Of a stretch of 64,000 nucleotides of DNA, positions 26,472-34,721 are shown in pieces (the stretch's first letter is position 1; the number at the start of each line of letters is the position of its first letter). The stretch is from NCBI RefSeq assembly GCF_004358755.1, contig NZ_SMZY01000003.1, positions 558,001 through 622,000 of the forward strand, written 5' to 3'. This DNA is from Peribacillus frigoritolerans. GTDB lineage: Bacteria > Bacillota > Bacilli > Bacillales > Bacillaceae. The notes under the pieces are model-generated. The model made no database searches and had not been told where the DNA came from. It saw only the letters and a list, made by a program, of their open reading frames with translations. The position numbers were made by a program, and so were the translations under genes.

Positions 26472-26615
26472 TTATGCTGTATATAATTTTTTCATTTGAA
26501 GGATAAGGTCCTCCACCATTTCTTTTGTTGTAATCGTCGATGATTGCTCGCCTTTTTGCTGAGCATTGACTAAAAGCTTCAAAAAATCTTCATGATTGAT
26601 TTGATTTTCTTTCAT
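26472..26615 (-). CDS. 47-residue soluble protein, unknown
   Basis: ATG at 26613-26615 follows AAAGG on the minus strand. The peptide starts MKENQINHEDFLKLLVNAQQ, continues through a polar STITT stretch, and ends with helix EMVEDLILQMKKLYTA. Two helices joined by a loop resemble small regulatory binders, but I cannot place it. A strong hairpin terminator follows 21 bp downstream. It is transcribed away from ywqB, from the 200-bp divergent region at 26616-26809. Confidence 0.6.
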   Translation of the reverse strand: MKENQINHEDFLKLLVNAQQKGEQSSTITTKEMVEDLILQMKKLYTA

Positions 26616-26809
26616 CGTACCTTTTACCCTTTCATTTTACATTTTTATACAATTACGATTATGAGGATATTATAATGCTAGATTAACAGAAGTTCAACAA
26701 CTATTTACATCTTTCGATATAATTATTCTTTTATGTCCCCGAATTGTGACAACTCTAAACCTATCTGACGAAATTTCCCTTTCCGTTTTATCCTGTGTTC
26801 ATTATCAGT

Positions 26810-26815
26810 TATAAT
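26810..26815 (+). promoter_or_regulatory. -10 box of ywqB-ywqA
   Basis: TATAAT at 26810-26815 lies 131 bp before the chosen ywqB start. It overlaps an upstream ATG (26814), so that ATG would be at or before the transcription start. The -35 region (TTTATC) is weak. Confidence 0.4.
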
Positions 26816-26945
26816 GAAAGAATTGACTACTAAAAGCACAAGCGCCTGTTTAGCTCAGATACACAGATTTGTTCAGGACGATGGAGCTGAGCATAGAAGC
26901 GCAATATATATACTTTCTAATCACTTTATAAAGGAGCGGTGTGCC

Positions 26946-28556
26946 ATGCTTCAGCATGAACTGGATAAAGAGTTGATTGTGCATGCTGGTGAAGAGCTGC
27001 AGGATCAGCTTTCGCCTGAGTTAGAAGACGATCGCAATCTTGTTAAAAAAGGGCTGATGCTGTATCGGCAGGGCAGCGTGTACAACATTAAAATAGATGG
27101 ACACACAGTGAGTGCCAATGTGCAGGATGTGACACCTATTCGGGTTGTGCTTGAGCTTGATTTCTTCACAATGAGCTCATGTTCTTGTCCTGCAGCTTTT
27201 CCCTGCCGTCATGTAGTGGCATCTTTTCTCTATTTATATGCAAGCGTCGAACGAGTCGGTACATATTTGGACGCCTGGAATGCCAAGACGCAGCAGGCGA
27301 TTCTTGCCCAGCTGAAGCCTGCCAGTCAGATGATCCCGCCTGTGAGCTGGAAGGATGATTCGCTTTCAAGCTGGCTGTCGTTTTTTGAGTTTGAATACAA
27401 GCGGTGGGCTCAGAATCGGCCGCGCAACATTCAGCAAATTCAGAGCTTGTACAACCATTACTATCCCGTGCTGAAGAAGAAGGCTCCCAAAGATGCGGAC
27501 CTCAGACGGTTTTATATCATCCATGCAACCCTGGCGACATTGTTCTACATGCTTCGTCTACTTAATGAGACGAAACCAAATGATCATTTGTTACACCATG
27601 TTTATCATTCTTATTTTGAAGAGTGTATTGAGTCGATTACATACGAACTTCGGGAGATGCGGAAGTTCGCGTTGCCTTTCTCTCTCGATTCTCTTTTTGA
27701 GGAGAGCATCGAGGTTTTTCATCAGCTGCTTGATGTCAGCAGTTATTTGCAGTTTGAACGGATCAGTCTTTACCGTGCCATATGGATTGGTCTGCTCAAT
27801 CGGAAGAAGTGGATCGAGAATGAGGTTAACTGGCTGAATGAGCAATTGAGAGAACGGGATGTTCCTGAATACCAGCTTGCTTTGATTCATATGGATTTTC
27901 TGCAGGGTGATGATGATGCATTGTTTGAAAAGATGAAAGTGTTTAATGATGGAGCGTTTCCGATTTTGTACGATTGGGTCGGCGATCTTGTTTCCCGGAA
28001 AAATTGGAAGCGGGCTTCGAAGTGGTTTACGTATCTGCTTGTGAAATCGGATGCTTTTTTAAACAGTGACATTCCATATGAAGAGAAGCGCCGTTCGGTT
28101 CGTTTTTTCCTTGATATGCTTTCTGAGTATTCTAATCAGACCAAGGATGAGCGGCTGTATGAAAATGCCTGCCGCAACCTGCTTCCTTTCAGCTATGCGG
28201 AGTATCATCATTTTCTAGTAAACAAGAAGCAATTCAAAACGTGGGCAGAGCTGCATTTGCTGCTTGGGTTTGAATTGTATGAGATTGACCGCGATTTGTT
28301 AAAGATGATAGAGAAGGAAAGTCCTGAGGCGCTGCTGACGATCTATCACCATGCGATACGCCAGGAGATCGCTTTGCGGACGAGAAGCAACTATAAGCTT
28401 GCCGTGCGATATTTGAAGAAGGCCCGCACTTTATATAAGAAGATAAAGAATGAGACACAATTTGACATCTATCTTGAAAAGCTTTCACATGAGCACCGGC
28501 GCCTGCGTGCTTTTCAAGAGGAGCTGAAGAGAGGAAAGTTGATTCATGCTGAATGA
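26946..28556 (+). CDS. ywqB: SWIM zinc-finger protein YwqB
   Basis: The 536-residue protein pairs with the SNF2 helicase gene that overlaps its end. The SWIM signature C-x-C-x(n)-C-x-H is seen in SSCSCPAAFPCRHVVASFLY; the rest is helical. SWIM domains bind DNA or protein partners of helicases. The frame is open from an ATG at 26814, but that lies in a -10 box and has no ribosome site. ATG at 26946 has AAAGGAG 9 bp before it, giving MLQHELDKELIVHAG. Synteny with B. subtilis ywqA-ywqB beside the tyrosine kinase genes supports the name. The biochemical role is unproven. Confidence 0.85.
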   Translation: MLQHELDKELIVHAGEELQDQLSPELEDDRNLVKKGLMLYRQGSVYNIKIDGHTVSANVQDVTPIRVVLELDFFTMSSCSCPAAFPCRHVVASFLYLYASVERVGTYLDAWNAKTQQAILAQLKPASQMIPPVSWKDDSLSSWLSFFEFEYKRWAQNRPRNIQQIQSLYNHYYPVLKKKAPKDADLRRFYIIHATLATLFYMLRLLNETKPNDHLLHHVYHSYFEECIESITYELREMRKFALPFSLDSLFEESIEVFHQLLDVSSYLQFERISLYRAIWIGLLNRKKWIENEVNWLNEQLRERDVPEYQLALIHMDFLQGDDDALFEKMKVFNDGAFPILYDWVGDLVSRKNWKRASKWFTYLLVKSDAFLNSDIPYEEKRRSVRFFLDMLSEYSNQTKDERLYENACRNLLPFSYAEYHHFLVNKKQFKTWAELHLLLGFELYEIDRDLLKMIEKESPEALLTIYHHAIRQEIALRTRSNYKLAVRYLKKARTLYKKIKNETQFDIYLEKLSHEHRRLRAFQEELKRGKLIHAE

Positions 28557-31302
28557 TTTGAAGATCTCCGTCCATACGGAACAAATCGAGAATTTTCACT
28601 TTTACGTATGGTGCACGACGAAGGATGAGAAAACGCTCGGAACGAATCATATGCGGCGCTACTTGTTCACATGGCATGAATCCTCTTTCTTTGGATCGCT
28701 GCTTGAAGATGTGAGCTACATTGGAGTTCCATCTGTTCTTCTGTCTCCGTGGATGATGGTTGAGCTGATCGGAAAAGATACGACGAATTCGCTGGCTGAT
28801 ATTGAGTACAGCGGCGATGCTGTCCCGCTGATTGATGCAGCTGAGGCGATATATGACTGTATCGTGAACGGCGAGTTTATGCCTGATTTTGAGCGGTGGA
28901 AAAGTGGTTCCTTTGGATGGCGTGATACTGCCGGTGAGCTTGAAGGGTTTACGGCGGATTGGCTGTCTGCAGCTGTGGGCGATTTGATTGAGAGGAATTC
29001 GGATTTGAAGCTTGCTTGGAGTGACATTGTGGAAGCATATGCCGCTACTGAGAAGTTTGAAGGTCATTTCTTGGATGAGCGTGACTGGCTGGAGAAGATC
29101 GGCTTCTTAATTGATGATGCTCCGTTTACGATTGGGCTGCGGTTAAATGAGCCTGACTATGATGGCGACGATTGGAAGCTTGAGCTGTTTTTGCGGGACC
29201 GCAAAAATCCGGATTCGTTTCACCTTTTTCAGGGACTGAAGGATTTGCCGACTCCATGGCGCGGTTATATGGACCGGATTGAACGCGAGCAGCAGCGCTT
29301 TGAGGAAATCGTGCCGTGGCTGTCTTTTCAAAATGGCAACACGCATATTACCGAAGATGAGGCGTGGCTCTTTTTAACAAGTGCGAGTGAAACGTTCGTC
29401 AACACCGGTGTTGAGATTCTCCTGCCTTCATGGTGGCAGGTAGTCCGTGATTCCAAAGTGATGCTGAAGGCGAAGATGTCCTCGGCCCCGCGCGGACAAT
29501 CCTTTGTCGGCATGAATTCGCTGATTGATTTCAACTGGCGTTTTGCGACGAATGGCGTGGAGATGAGTGAGGAAGAGTTCATGGGCATGGTCAATGATAA
29601 CCGCCGTCTTGTGAATTTTAAAGGTCAATGGATTAAGTTAGATCCAGCTTTTATTAAGCATGTGCAGTCGATTTTGAAAAAAGCCGAAAAAGAAGGCCTG
29701 CACTTTTCTGATATTTTGCAACAGGAGCTGGCTGATGCACGTGATAGTGATGATGAGGTGCTTGATTCGCGTACGTTTGCGAATATTCATATTGAGCTTA
29801 GCCGTCAGATGAAGTCGATGCTCCGTCAGCTGACGGAGATCACGGATATTCCTAAGTACGATGTTCCTTCGACGTTTCACGGCGATTTGCGTCCTTATCA
29901 GCAGCAAGGGGTTGACTGGCTGCTGTTTCTGCGGAAGTTCCATTTTGGCGCTTGTTTAGCGGACGATATGGGGCTCGGCAAAACGATACAGATGATTGCT
30001 TATTTCACCTATGTAATAGCGCACGAAAAGCGTGAGACGCCGTTCCTAATTATTGCGCCAACTTCGGTTCTAGGTAACTGGCAGAAGGAAATTGAGAAGT
30101 TTGCTCCTGGTTTGAAGGTTCATCTTCATTACGGTCCAAATCGGGCTAAAGGGGAAGATTTTCATGTATCGCTGGCCGATACGGATATTGTTTTGACGTC
30201 ATACGGCCTATCTCACGCGGATCATGAAGAGATTGCTTCCGTTACGTGGAGCGCGATTTGTTTGGATGAAGCTCAGAACATTAAAAATGCGCACACGAAG
30301 CAGTCCAGGGCGATACGGAAGTTGAAGGGACAGCATCATATCGCCCTGACTGGAACGCCGATGGAGAATCGATTAACGGAATTATGGTCAATTTTTGATT
30401 TTATCAATACTGGATTTCTTGGCAGTCTGCATAGTTTCCATAAGCGATTTGTGCTTCCGATTGAGAAGGATCGGGATCCCGCCATTATCGGAAACCTGCA
30501 GCAGCTGATTAAGCCGTTCCTGCTGCGCCGGACGAAGCGAGATGAACAGGTTGCGCTGAATCTGCCTGAGAAGCAGGAGCAGAAAGAGTATATCCCGCTT
30601 ACTGTTGAGCAGGCTTCACTTTACGAACAGTTGGTTAAGGATACCTTTGATCAGGTTTCACAGCTTGCGGGTATGCAGCGGAAGGCCCTGATTCTGAAGA
30701 TGCTAGGGAAGCTGAAGCAGATCTGTAATCACCCTGCGCTATATTTGAAAGAGGAACGTGCGGCGTCTGTGACGACGCGCTCTCATAAAATTGAGAAGCT
30801 GCTTGAGCTTGTAACGGCGATACGCGAACAGGATGAAAGCTGTCTGATTTTCACGCAGTATATCGGCATGGGTGAGATGATTCAATCCCTGCTCGAGCGT
30901 GAGTTCGGTGAGAAAGTCTTGTTCTTAAACGGCAGTGTGGCAAAAGCGGCGCGTGACAAGATGGTGGAGCAGTTCCAGAATAAAGAGTATTCGATTTTGA
31001 TCTTGTCACTGAAGGCTGGTGGAACCGGATTAAACTTAACCGCTGCGAACCACGTCGTTCACTATGACCGCTGGTGGAACCCAGCTGTTGAGAACCAGGC
31101 AACAGATCGCGCATATCGCATCGGTCAAAACCGATTTGTCCATGTTCATAAGCTGATTACGACCGGTACAATCGAAGAAAAAATCGATGGCATGCTGGAT
31201 AAAAAGCAATCCCTGAACGATGAAATCATCCAAAGCGAGAGCTGGATCACAGAGCTGTCCACAGACGAACTGGAAGAGCTCTTCACCCTCTCCATGAGCT
31301 AG
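28546..31302 (+). CDS. ywqA: SNF2-family helicase YwqA
   Basis: The 918-residue ATPase has an N-terminal helicase-associated domain (about 1-430), then SNF2 motifs: DDMGLGKTIQ (Walker A, about 475), IIAPTSVLGNW, CLDEAQNIKN (DEAQ box), ALTGTPMENR, and in the second lobe LILSLKAGGTGLNLTAA and DRAYRIGQNR. It overlaps ywqB by 11 bp; AGAGGAAAG precedes its ATG. Bacterial SNF2 proteins remodel or strip DNA-bound proteins such as RNA polymerase; the exact function here is unknown. The length is normal for the family. Confidence 0.93.
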   Translation: MLNDLKISVHTEQIENFHFYVWCTTKDEKTLGTNHMRRYLFTWHESSFFGSLLEDVSYIGVPSVLLSPWMMVELIGKDTTNSLADIEYSGDAVPLIDAAEAIYDCIVNGEFMPDFERWKSGSFGWRDTAGELEGFTADWLSAAVGDLIERNSDLKLAWSDIVEAYAATEKFEGHFLDERDWLEKIGFLIDDAPFTIGLRLNEPDYDGDDWKLELFLRDRKNPDSFHLFQGLKDLPTPWRGYMDRIEREQQRFEEIVPWLSFQNGNTHITEDEAWLFLTSASETFVNTGVEILLPSWWQVVRDSKVMLKAKMSSAPRGQSFVGMNSLIDFNWRFATNGVEMSEEEFMGMVNDNRRLVNFKGQWIKLDPAFIKHVQSILKKAEKEGLHFSDILQQELADARDSDDEVLDSRTFANIHIELSRQMKSMLRQLTEITDIPKYDVPSTFHGDLRPYQQQGVDWLLFLRKFHFGACLADDMGLGKTIQMIAYFTYVIAHEKRETPFLIIAPTSVLGNWQKEIEKFAPGLKVHLHYGPNRAKGEDFHVSLADTDIVLTSYGLSHADHEEIASVTWSAICLDEAQNIKNAHTKQSRAIRKLKGQHHIALTGTPMENRLTELWSIFDFINTGFLGSLHSFHKRFVLPIEKDRDPAIIGNLQQLIKPFLLRRTKRDEQVALNLPEKQEQKEYIPLTVEQASLYEQLVKDTFDQVSQLAGMQRKALILKMLGKLKQICNHPALYLKEERAASVTTRSHKIEKLLELVTAIREQDESCLIFTQYIGMGEMIQSLLEREFGEKVLFLNGSVAKAARDKMVEQFQNKEYSILILSLKAGGTGLNLTAANHVVHYDRWWNPAVENQATDRAYRIGQNRFVHVHKLITTGTIEEKIDGMLDKKQSLNDEIIQSESWITELSTDELEELFTLSMS

Positions 31303-31314
31303 GAGGCGCGCGAC

Positions 31315-31407
31315 ATGAGCAAGAAAAAAGAAAACGTGAAGAAAGAAACAATGAGTGCAGAGTGGAAGAAGCTGTATGAGTTGATTGGCAAGAAGGTTGG
31401 GAAATAG
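31315..31407 (+). CDS. 30-residue basic protein after ywqA
   Basis: AGGAGG at 31301-31306 overlaps the ywqA stop and is spaced 8 bp from ATG at 31315. The peptide MSKKKENVKKETMSAEWKKL ends YELIGKKVGK. A terminator follows, so it closes the ywqB-ywqA operon. It is strongly basic and helical. No family known to me, but the ribosome site and placement argue for real translation. Confidence 0.55.
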   Translation: MSKKKENVKKETMSAEWKKLYELIGKKVGK

Positions 31408-31420
31408 GTTTTTTTGATGG

Positions 31421-31449
31421 GGCCAGTCCAGGGTTGGGCTGGTTTTTTT
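31421..31449 (+). terminator. intrinsic terminator of the ywqBA operon
   Basis: CCAGTCCA and TGGGCTGG pair around GGGT and are followed by seven T residues. Confidence 0.8.
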
Positions 31450-31627
31450 ATGTGCAGTTGGGTATTTAGGCGGTTGGGTATTGCTGTTGGTATGGAGATT
31501 CTGTCCGGAAGTTGGTTTACTTGCCAAAATGGGGGTTTTACTTTCCGGAATGGCTCTTTTACTAGCGAAAACCGGACAAATACTTGCCTGTTTGGAGGAA
31601 ATACTTTCTTTTTTCCATGAACCTCCT
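31449..31627 (-). repeat. 21-bp phased repeat element, locus 1
   Basis: TAC anchors lie exactly 21 bp apart at 31518, 31539, 31560, 31581 and 31602, in units such as TTTTACTTTCCGGAATGGCTC. ACCTCCT begins 19 bp after the last anchor (31621-31627). The leader at 31449-31469 (TGTGCAGTTGGGTATTTAG) resembles that of locus 2. On the minus strand AGGAGGT precedes ATG at 31618 and an 18-codon frame MEKRKYFLQTGKYLSGFR ending at 31562. On that strand the element starts 10 bp after the terminator at 31637-31666. Confidence 0.75.
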
Positions 31628-31636
31628 AATTGGACA

Positions 31637-31666
31637 CAAAAAAATCAACCATATTTAAGGCTGATT
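31637..31666 (-). terminator. terminator of the coiled-coil gene remnant
   Basis: On the minus strand AATCAGCC and GGTTGATT pair around TTAAATAT and are followed by TTTTT. It overlaps the stop codon of the pseudogene. Confidence 0.55.
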
Positions 31667-31866
31667 CCTCTCATGTAATTTGAAAATCTTGATTTCGTGC
31701 TCAGCTGATTTTTGCTTCAAGAATTTGAGTTCCATGCGCTGGTATGACATTTCTTGAGAAGCGCCACATCTCTAGTCTCGCTTTTTGCTTCGTTATCATC
31801 GACCTTGCCTTCTAATATGGCCAGTTCTTTAAGGAGCGTGTTATCTCTGCTCTCACTTTTTACTTA
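31655..31866 (-). pseudogene. frameshifted remnant of a coiled-coil protein gene
   Basis: No intact frame exists, but two adjoining minus-strand frames read as one coiled-coil protein. The upstream part includes DNTLLKELAILEGKVDDNEA and ends near TRDVALL. After a shift around 31720-31740 the other frame reads MSYQRMELKFLKQKSAEHEI and continues KIFKLHERNQP to a stop at 31655-31657. The composition resembles short Bacillus coiled-coil proteins such as the one at 39092. The 5' end is missing: an in-frame stop and the ssb terminator lie just upstream. Confidence 0.5.
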
Positions 31867-31879
31867 TACAATCTCAAGA

Positions 31880-31906
31880 AAAAACCAGCCGGAGAATTCC
31901 GGCCAG
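31880..31906 (-). terminator. intrinsic terminator of ssbB
   Basis: On the minus strand CTGGCCGG and CCGGCTGG pair (with two G-T pairs) and are followed by TTTTTTC, 62 bp past the ssbB stop. Confidence 0.65.
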
Positions 31907-31967
31907 TTAAGTGAGGAAGTGGGGAGTTCCTTGATTCTTTTTCTGTGAGGGGTTTCTGAGGATTTTG

Positions 31968-32315
31968 TTATTTTTCCGTTACTGCGAGTTCACGGGTTTT
32001 TCCGCCCATGAAGCGAACGGAGTCTGCGACGACTTCTGTGACGTAGACGCGTCTGCCTTCTGAGTTTTCGTAGTTGCGGGTCTGGATGCGGCCGGATACG
32101 CCTACGATTGAACCTTTGCGGCAATAGTTGGCTGTGTTTTCTGCCGTTTTTCTCCACAAGGTGCAGTTGACGAAGTCTGTGTCCATATCACCCGCTGCGT
32201 TTTTAAAAGAGCGGCTCACTGCCAGTGTGATGTTGGCGACAGGCGCTCCTTCAGCTGTATAGCGCATTTCAGGATCCTTTGTTAACCGTCCGACCAGCGT
32301 AACCGAATTTATCAC
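31968..32315 (-). CDS. ssbB: competence-type single-stranded DNA-binding protein SsbB
   Basis: The 115-residue protein is a single OB fold ([19 protein letters not shown], then [17 protein letters not shown] and [20 protein letters not shown]) without the long acidic-tipped tail of SsbA, as in B. subtilis SsbB (YwpH), which coats incoming DNA during transformation. The start is GTG at 32313-32315 after AGGAGGAATTAG. A canonical ComK box lies 67-100 bp upstream, supporting competence control. Location beside ywqA and ywpF agrees with B. subtilis. Confidence 0.9.
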   Translation of the reverse strand: MINSVTLVGRLTKDPEMRYTAEGAPVANITLAVSRSFKNAAGDMDTDFVNCTLWRKTAENTANYCRKGSIVGVSGRIQTRNYENSEGRRVYVTEVVADSVRFMGGKTRELAVTEK

Positions 32316-32346
32316 CTAATTCCTCCTCTCTTTAGCTTACAAGGCT

Positions 32347-32352
32347 ATTGTA
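32347..32352 (-). promoter_or_regulatory. ssbB: ssbB -10 box
   Basis: TACAAT on the minus strand, 32 bp before the GTG. The hexamer 16-17 bp upstream is far from TTGACA, as usual for ComK-activated promoters. Confidence 0.45.
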
Positions 32353-32381
32353 GCGGGTATTTGGAATTAGGGAAAATCTTG

Positions 32382-32415
32382 AAAATGGGATTTTCATGCT
32401 GTAAAAAGTGATTTT
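32382..32415 (-). promoter_or_regulatory. ssbB: ComK box upstream of ssbB
   Basis: Two AT-boxes of the form AAAA-N5-TTTT lie at 32382-32394 and 32403-32415, separated by exactly 8 bp. ComK binds paired boxes with spacers of 8, 18 or 31 bp. The site lies just upstream of the ssbB -10 box. Confidence 0.7.
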
Positions 32416-32472
32416 CCCAACAGGATTTTTGTTTTTTCTAAGAGAATTTAGCAGGATTCACTCTGTATGCTG

Positions 32473-32871
32473 CTATTTTCTATGTAGGTGAAATAAATAG
32501 GATTGCTGTTCATGGCCAGAAAAAGTGATGCTTTGGAGAATAGCTTGAAATGCTTGTGATGCGATGAGTTCATTTTGAATGGGTGCTTCTTCATACCGCT
32601 TGGTTTCGTCCGTCCATAGGAATGATTGAATGGACATTTCATTTTTCTGTAAATCAAAAAGAATTCGTACGATTTGCAGCTTGTCTTTTGTTTCATATAA
32701 TATTTCTACTGATGCTTCCCTGTGCACGTGGAAGTGGTAATACTTCGTTTTGCCCGCAACAATCTCCCCTACTTTTAATAATAATGGCTTGTCTTCTAAA
32801 CTTTCTCTTACCATATCGCCTGTTGTCTGCAGATCTTTAACCGAAATTGTTTTTAACTTAATCGTCTCCAT
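32473..32871 (-). CDS. conserved hypothetical, YwpG-like by position
   Basis: The 132-residue soluble protein (METIKLKTISVKDLQTTGDM at the start, many strands, HFHVHREASVEILYE in the middle) is a minus-strand gene directly upstream of ssbB and its ComK box. In B. subtilis the gene at this place is ywpG. I do not recognise the sequence well enough to assert orthology. GAGG lies about 8 bp before the ATG. No membrane segments. Confidence 0.6.
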   Translation of the reverse strand: METIKLKTISVKDLQTTGDMVRESLEDKPLLLKVGEIVAGKTKYYHFHVHREASVEILYETKDKLQIVRILFDLQKNEMSIQSFLWTDETKRYEEAPIQNELIASQAFQAILQSITFSGHEQQSYLFHLHRK

Positions 32872-33130
32872 TGATCAGCCTCATTTCTTAAAGTTTGCTA
32901 TTTTACCATAGCAAATTTACGACTTTGTGAAAAACAGCATATATAGGCATCTTTACTTATTTTTTGTCATATTTTGTATTAATCCTTCTCTTTCCTCTTT
33001 TTCCCTCTTATTTTCAATGATTTAATTGATTCCTTCTGCTCATCCCTCGATTTGGTCCCCCGCTCTTCCTGTATGGTATAATGTAACAATAACTACACAG
33101 GAACGATAAACTGGACCAAGGAGGGTATTT

Positions 33131-33586
33131 ATGAAAACGTTTAGACTCGTAGGGCTGACTATTGAAGTGCAGGGTGAAAATGGTGCTCGTTTAGAAGAAA
33201 TCCCCTTATCGGGCGGACTGATCATCAACAAAGAAGACGGGGAAAATCACTGGATGATTGAGGCTCTTTTAACAGAGGAGCACCGCTCATACTTTGAATC
33301 GCTCTCTCAGCAGAAACAAGAACTGCCTCTTTATGTGACGATTTCCAAGAAAACCAACAAACCCGCCGAGATCAAGGCGAAGATTAAATCCATCATGGTC
33401 CTGGAAGAACATATATCTGTCTTATTTGAAGGACGCATGCTTGCGCGAAAAGCAAAGCACGAGCCTGAAAAATTGCTTGAGGACCTGCTGACAAAAGGTC
33501 TGGAGGGTGATGACTTAAAGCAGGCCTTCACACAAAAACTAAATGAACAAAGAGAATTAAACGTGAAAAAGTCCGCTCAAACGTGA
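33131..33586 (+). CDS. ywpF: YwpF-like conserved protein
   Basis: The 151-residue protein begins MKTFRLVGLTIEVQG and includes LSGGLIINKEDGENHWMIEA, fitting the small YwpF family of Bacillus. Function unknown. Its C terminus is a charged helix. AAGGAGGG precedes the ATG, and a promoter-like TATAAT lies at about 33077. The stop codon falls inside the following terminator stem. Divergent from the YwpG-like gene. The name rests on memory of the family and on gene order. Confidence 0.65.
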   Translation: MKTFRLVGLTIEVQGENGARLEEIPLSGGLIINKEDGENHWMIEALLTEEHRSYFESLSQQKQELPLYVTISKKTNKPAEIKAKIKSIMVLEEHISVLFEGRMLARKAKHEPEKLLEDLLTKGLEGDDLKQAFTQKLNEQRELNVKKSAQT

Positions 33587-33598
33587 GCGGACTTTTTT
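33566..33598. terminator. bidirectional terminator between ywpF and the lipoprotein gene
   Basis: GTCCGCTCA (33571-33579) and TGAGCGGAC (33584-33592) form a perfect stem with A and T runs on either side, serving both convergent genes. Confidence 0.85.
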
Positions 33599-33600
33599 CT

Positions 33601-33873
33601 TTACTTGTTTTCGTCTTCCATTTCTTTTTCCATGTCATGTTCCATTTCGTTCTCATCTTCCATGTTGTTCTCATCATCCTGCATGTCTTCTTCCATATCC
33701 TGCTCCATATCCTTTTCGGTTTCGTCCTCTGCAGGAGGTGTCTCATCGTTCGGCACTTCTTCTTCCATATTGTTATCTTCCGGCGGTGCAGGATCCTGAT
33801 CATCCGCACAGCCCGCAATCAGCATAGCTGCCAGTAATGTACCTGAAATTTTAAGTAACCATTTCGTGTTCAT
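33601..33873 (-). CDS. small lipoprotein with Met/Asp/Glu-rich tail
   Basis: The 90-residue protein has a lipoprotein signal (MNTKWLLKISGTLLAAMLIA) with lipobox IAGC; the cysteine at residue 22 would be lipidated. The mature part is almost entirely Asp, Glu, Asn and Met, with recurring DME/EDM units (DMEQDMEEDMQDDENNMEDE). Such acidic, methionine-rich tails can bind metal cations, but the role here is unknown. It is monocistronic, ending in the shared terminator. Confidence 0.75.
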   Translation of the reverse strand: MNTKWLLKISGTLLAAMLIAGCADDQDPAPPEDNNMEEEVPNDETPPAEDETEKDMEQDMEEDMQDDENNMEDENEMEHDMEKEMEDENK

Positions 33874-34030
33874 GATTTTGCCCCTTTCTGGATTGGACCT
33901 TGGATCTGTTTGGTCGTGGTTAGGGTGTCCAGAAATTGTGGGTTTATACTTAGTAAAGTTTTTTGGAGGAAAAGTTATATTTTATAGTACAAAAAAGGTA
34001 TCTGCTCATTTCATTGTCAGTGCGAAATAG

Positions 34031-34168
34031 TGGCTTTTTCTAATTGCACTTGGCTATTTAGTCTTTTCTTTTTCCCGGGATTACTTGTCAGAATACCTCT
34101 ATTTCTAGCGAGAACCGATAAATACTTTCCGGCTAGCCGCAATACTTACTTTTTACAATATACCTCTT
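34031..34168 (-). repeat. 21-bp phased repeat element, locus 2
   Basis: The leader GGCTTTTTCTAATTGCACTT (34032-34051) matches the leader inside the 42-kb duplication. Anchors follow at 34082, 34103 (TTC), 34123 and 34143, that is 21, 20 and 20 bp. ACCTCTT starts 19 bp after the last anchor (34162-34168). On the minus strand the element starts 13 bp after the fabZ terminator. Single-base losses have broken its reading frame. Confidence 0.65.
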
Positions 34169-34181
34169 AGAAACCAGCAAC

Positions 34182-34206
34182 AAAAAAACGACCCCAAAAA
34201 GGATCG
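34182..34206 (-). terminator. fabZ: intrinsic terminator of fabZ
   Basis: On the minus strand CGATCC and GGGTCG pair (one G-T pair) and are followed by TTTTTTT. The stem starts 10 bp past the stop. Confidence 0.7.
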
Positions 34207-34216
34207 CCTCCAAAAC

Positions 34217-34651
34217 CTATTCTTTCTTCTCACCCAAAGCAAACATCAATTCTGTTTCACACACAACTTCACCATTTACTGTAGCAACGCCTTTGCCCTT
34301 GCCAAGTGAGCCGCGCAGACGGATGATTTCAACTTCTAGGCGGAGCTGGTCGCCTGGTGTTACTTGCTTTTTGAAGCGGCAGTTGTCGATGCCTGCGAAG
34401 AAGGCCAGGCGGCCGCGGTTTTCTTCTTTGATCAGCATGGCAACAGCGCCTACTTGAGCGAGGGCTTCAACGATTAGGACGCCAGGCATGACTGGGTATT
34501 CCGGGAAATGGCCGTTGAAGAATTCTTCGTTTGCCGTTACGTTTTTTAGTCCGATTGCACGCTTGCCTTCGTCTACTTCAAGGATTTTATCGATGAGCAG
34601 GAACGGATAGCGGTGCGGGATGATTTCTTTGATTTGATTGATGTCTAACAT
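34217..34651 (-). CDS. fabZ: 3-hydroxyacyl-ACP dehydratase FabZ
   Basis: This hot-dog-fold enzyme removes water from 3-hydroxyacyl-ACP in fatty acid elongation. The 144-residue length is normal. Catalytic His48 lies in [14 protein letters not shown] and Glu62 in IVEALAQ. TAGGAGGAGGT precedes the ATG. It follows the EpuA-type gene but is separated from it by a terminator, with TATAAT at 34683-34688 as a likely -10 box of its own. Confidence 0.95.
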   Translation of the reverse strand: MLDINQIKEIIPHRYPFLLIDKILEVDEGKRAIGLKNVTANEEFFNGHFPEYPVMPGVLIVEALAQVGAVAMLIKEENRGRLAFFAGIDNCRFKKQVTPGDQLRLEVEIIRLRGSLGKGKGVATVNGEVVCETELMFALGEKKE

Positions 34652-34696
34652 TTTAGTACCTCCTCCTAGTACAACCTATTAGTTCTATTATACACA

Positions 34697-34721
34697 AAAA
34701 GGAGGGCTTAGCCCTCCTTAT
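34697..34721 (-). terminator. intrinsic terminator after the EpuA-like gene
   Basis: AAGGAGGGC and GCCCTCCTT form a perfect stem with TAA as loop, followed by TTTGTG on the minus strand. Confidence 0.75.

Noticed and set aside
26814-26945. Upstream ATG giving a 580-residue YwqB
   Set aside because: The ATG overlaps a TATAAT box, has no ribosome site and adds sequence unlike the rest; ATG at 26946 has AAAGGAG.
28234-29067. 277-codon minus-strand frame opposite ywqB-ywqA
   Set aside because: Antisense to two well-supported genes, no ribosome site, no recognisable domain.
31414-31620. Plus-strand frame over the 21-bp element at 31.5 kb with visible 7-residue repeats
   Set aside because: It starts inside the terminator of the ywqBA operon without a ribosome site; the repeats follow from the 21-bp DNA period.
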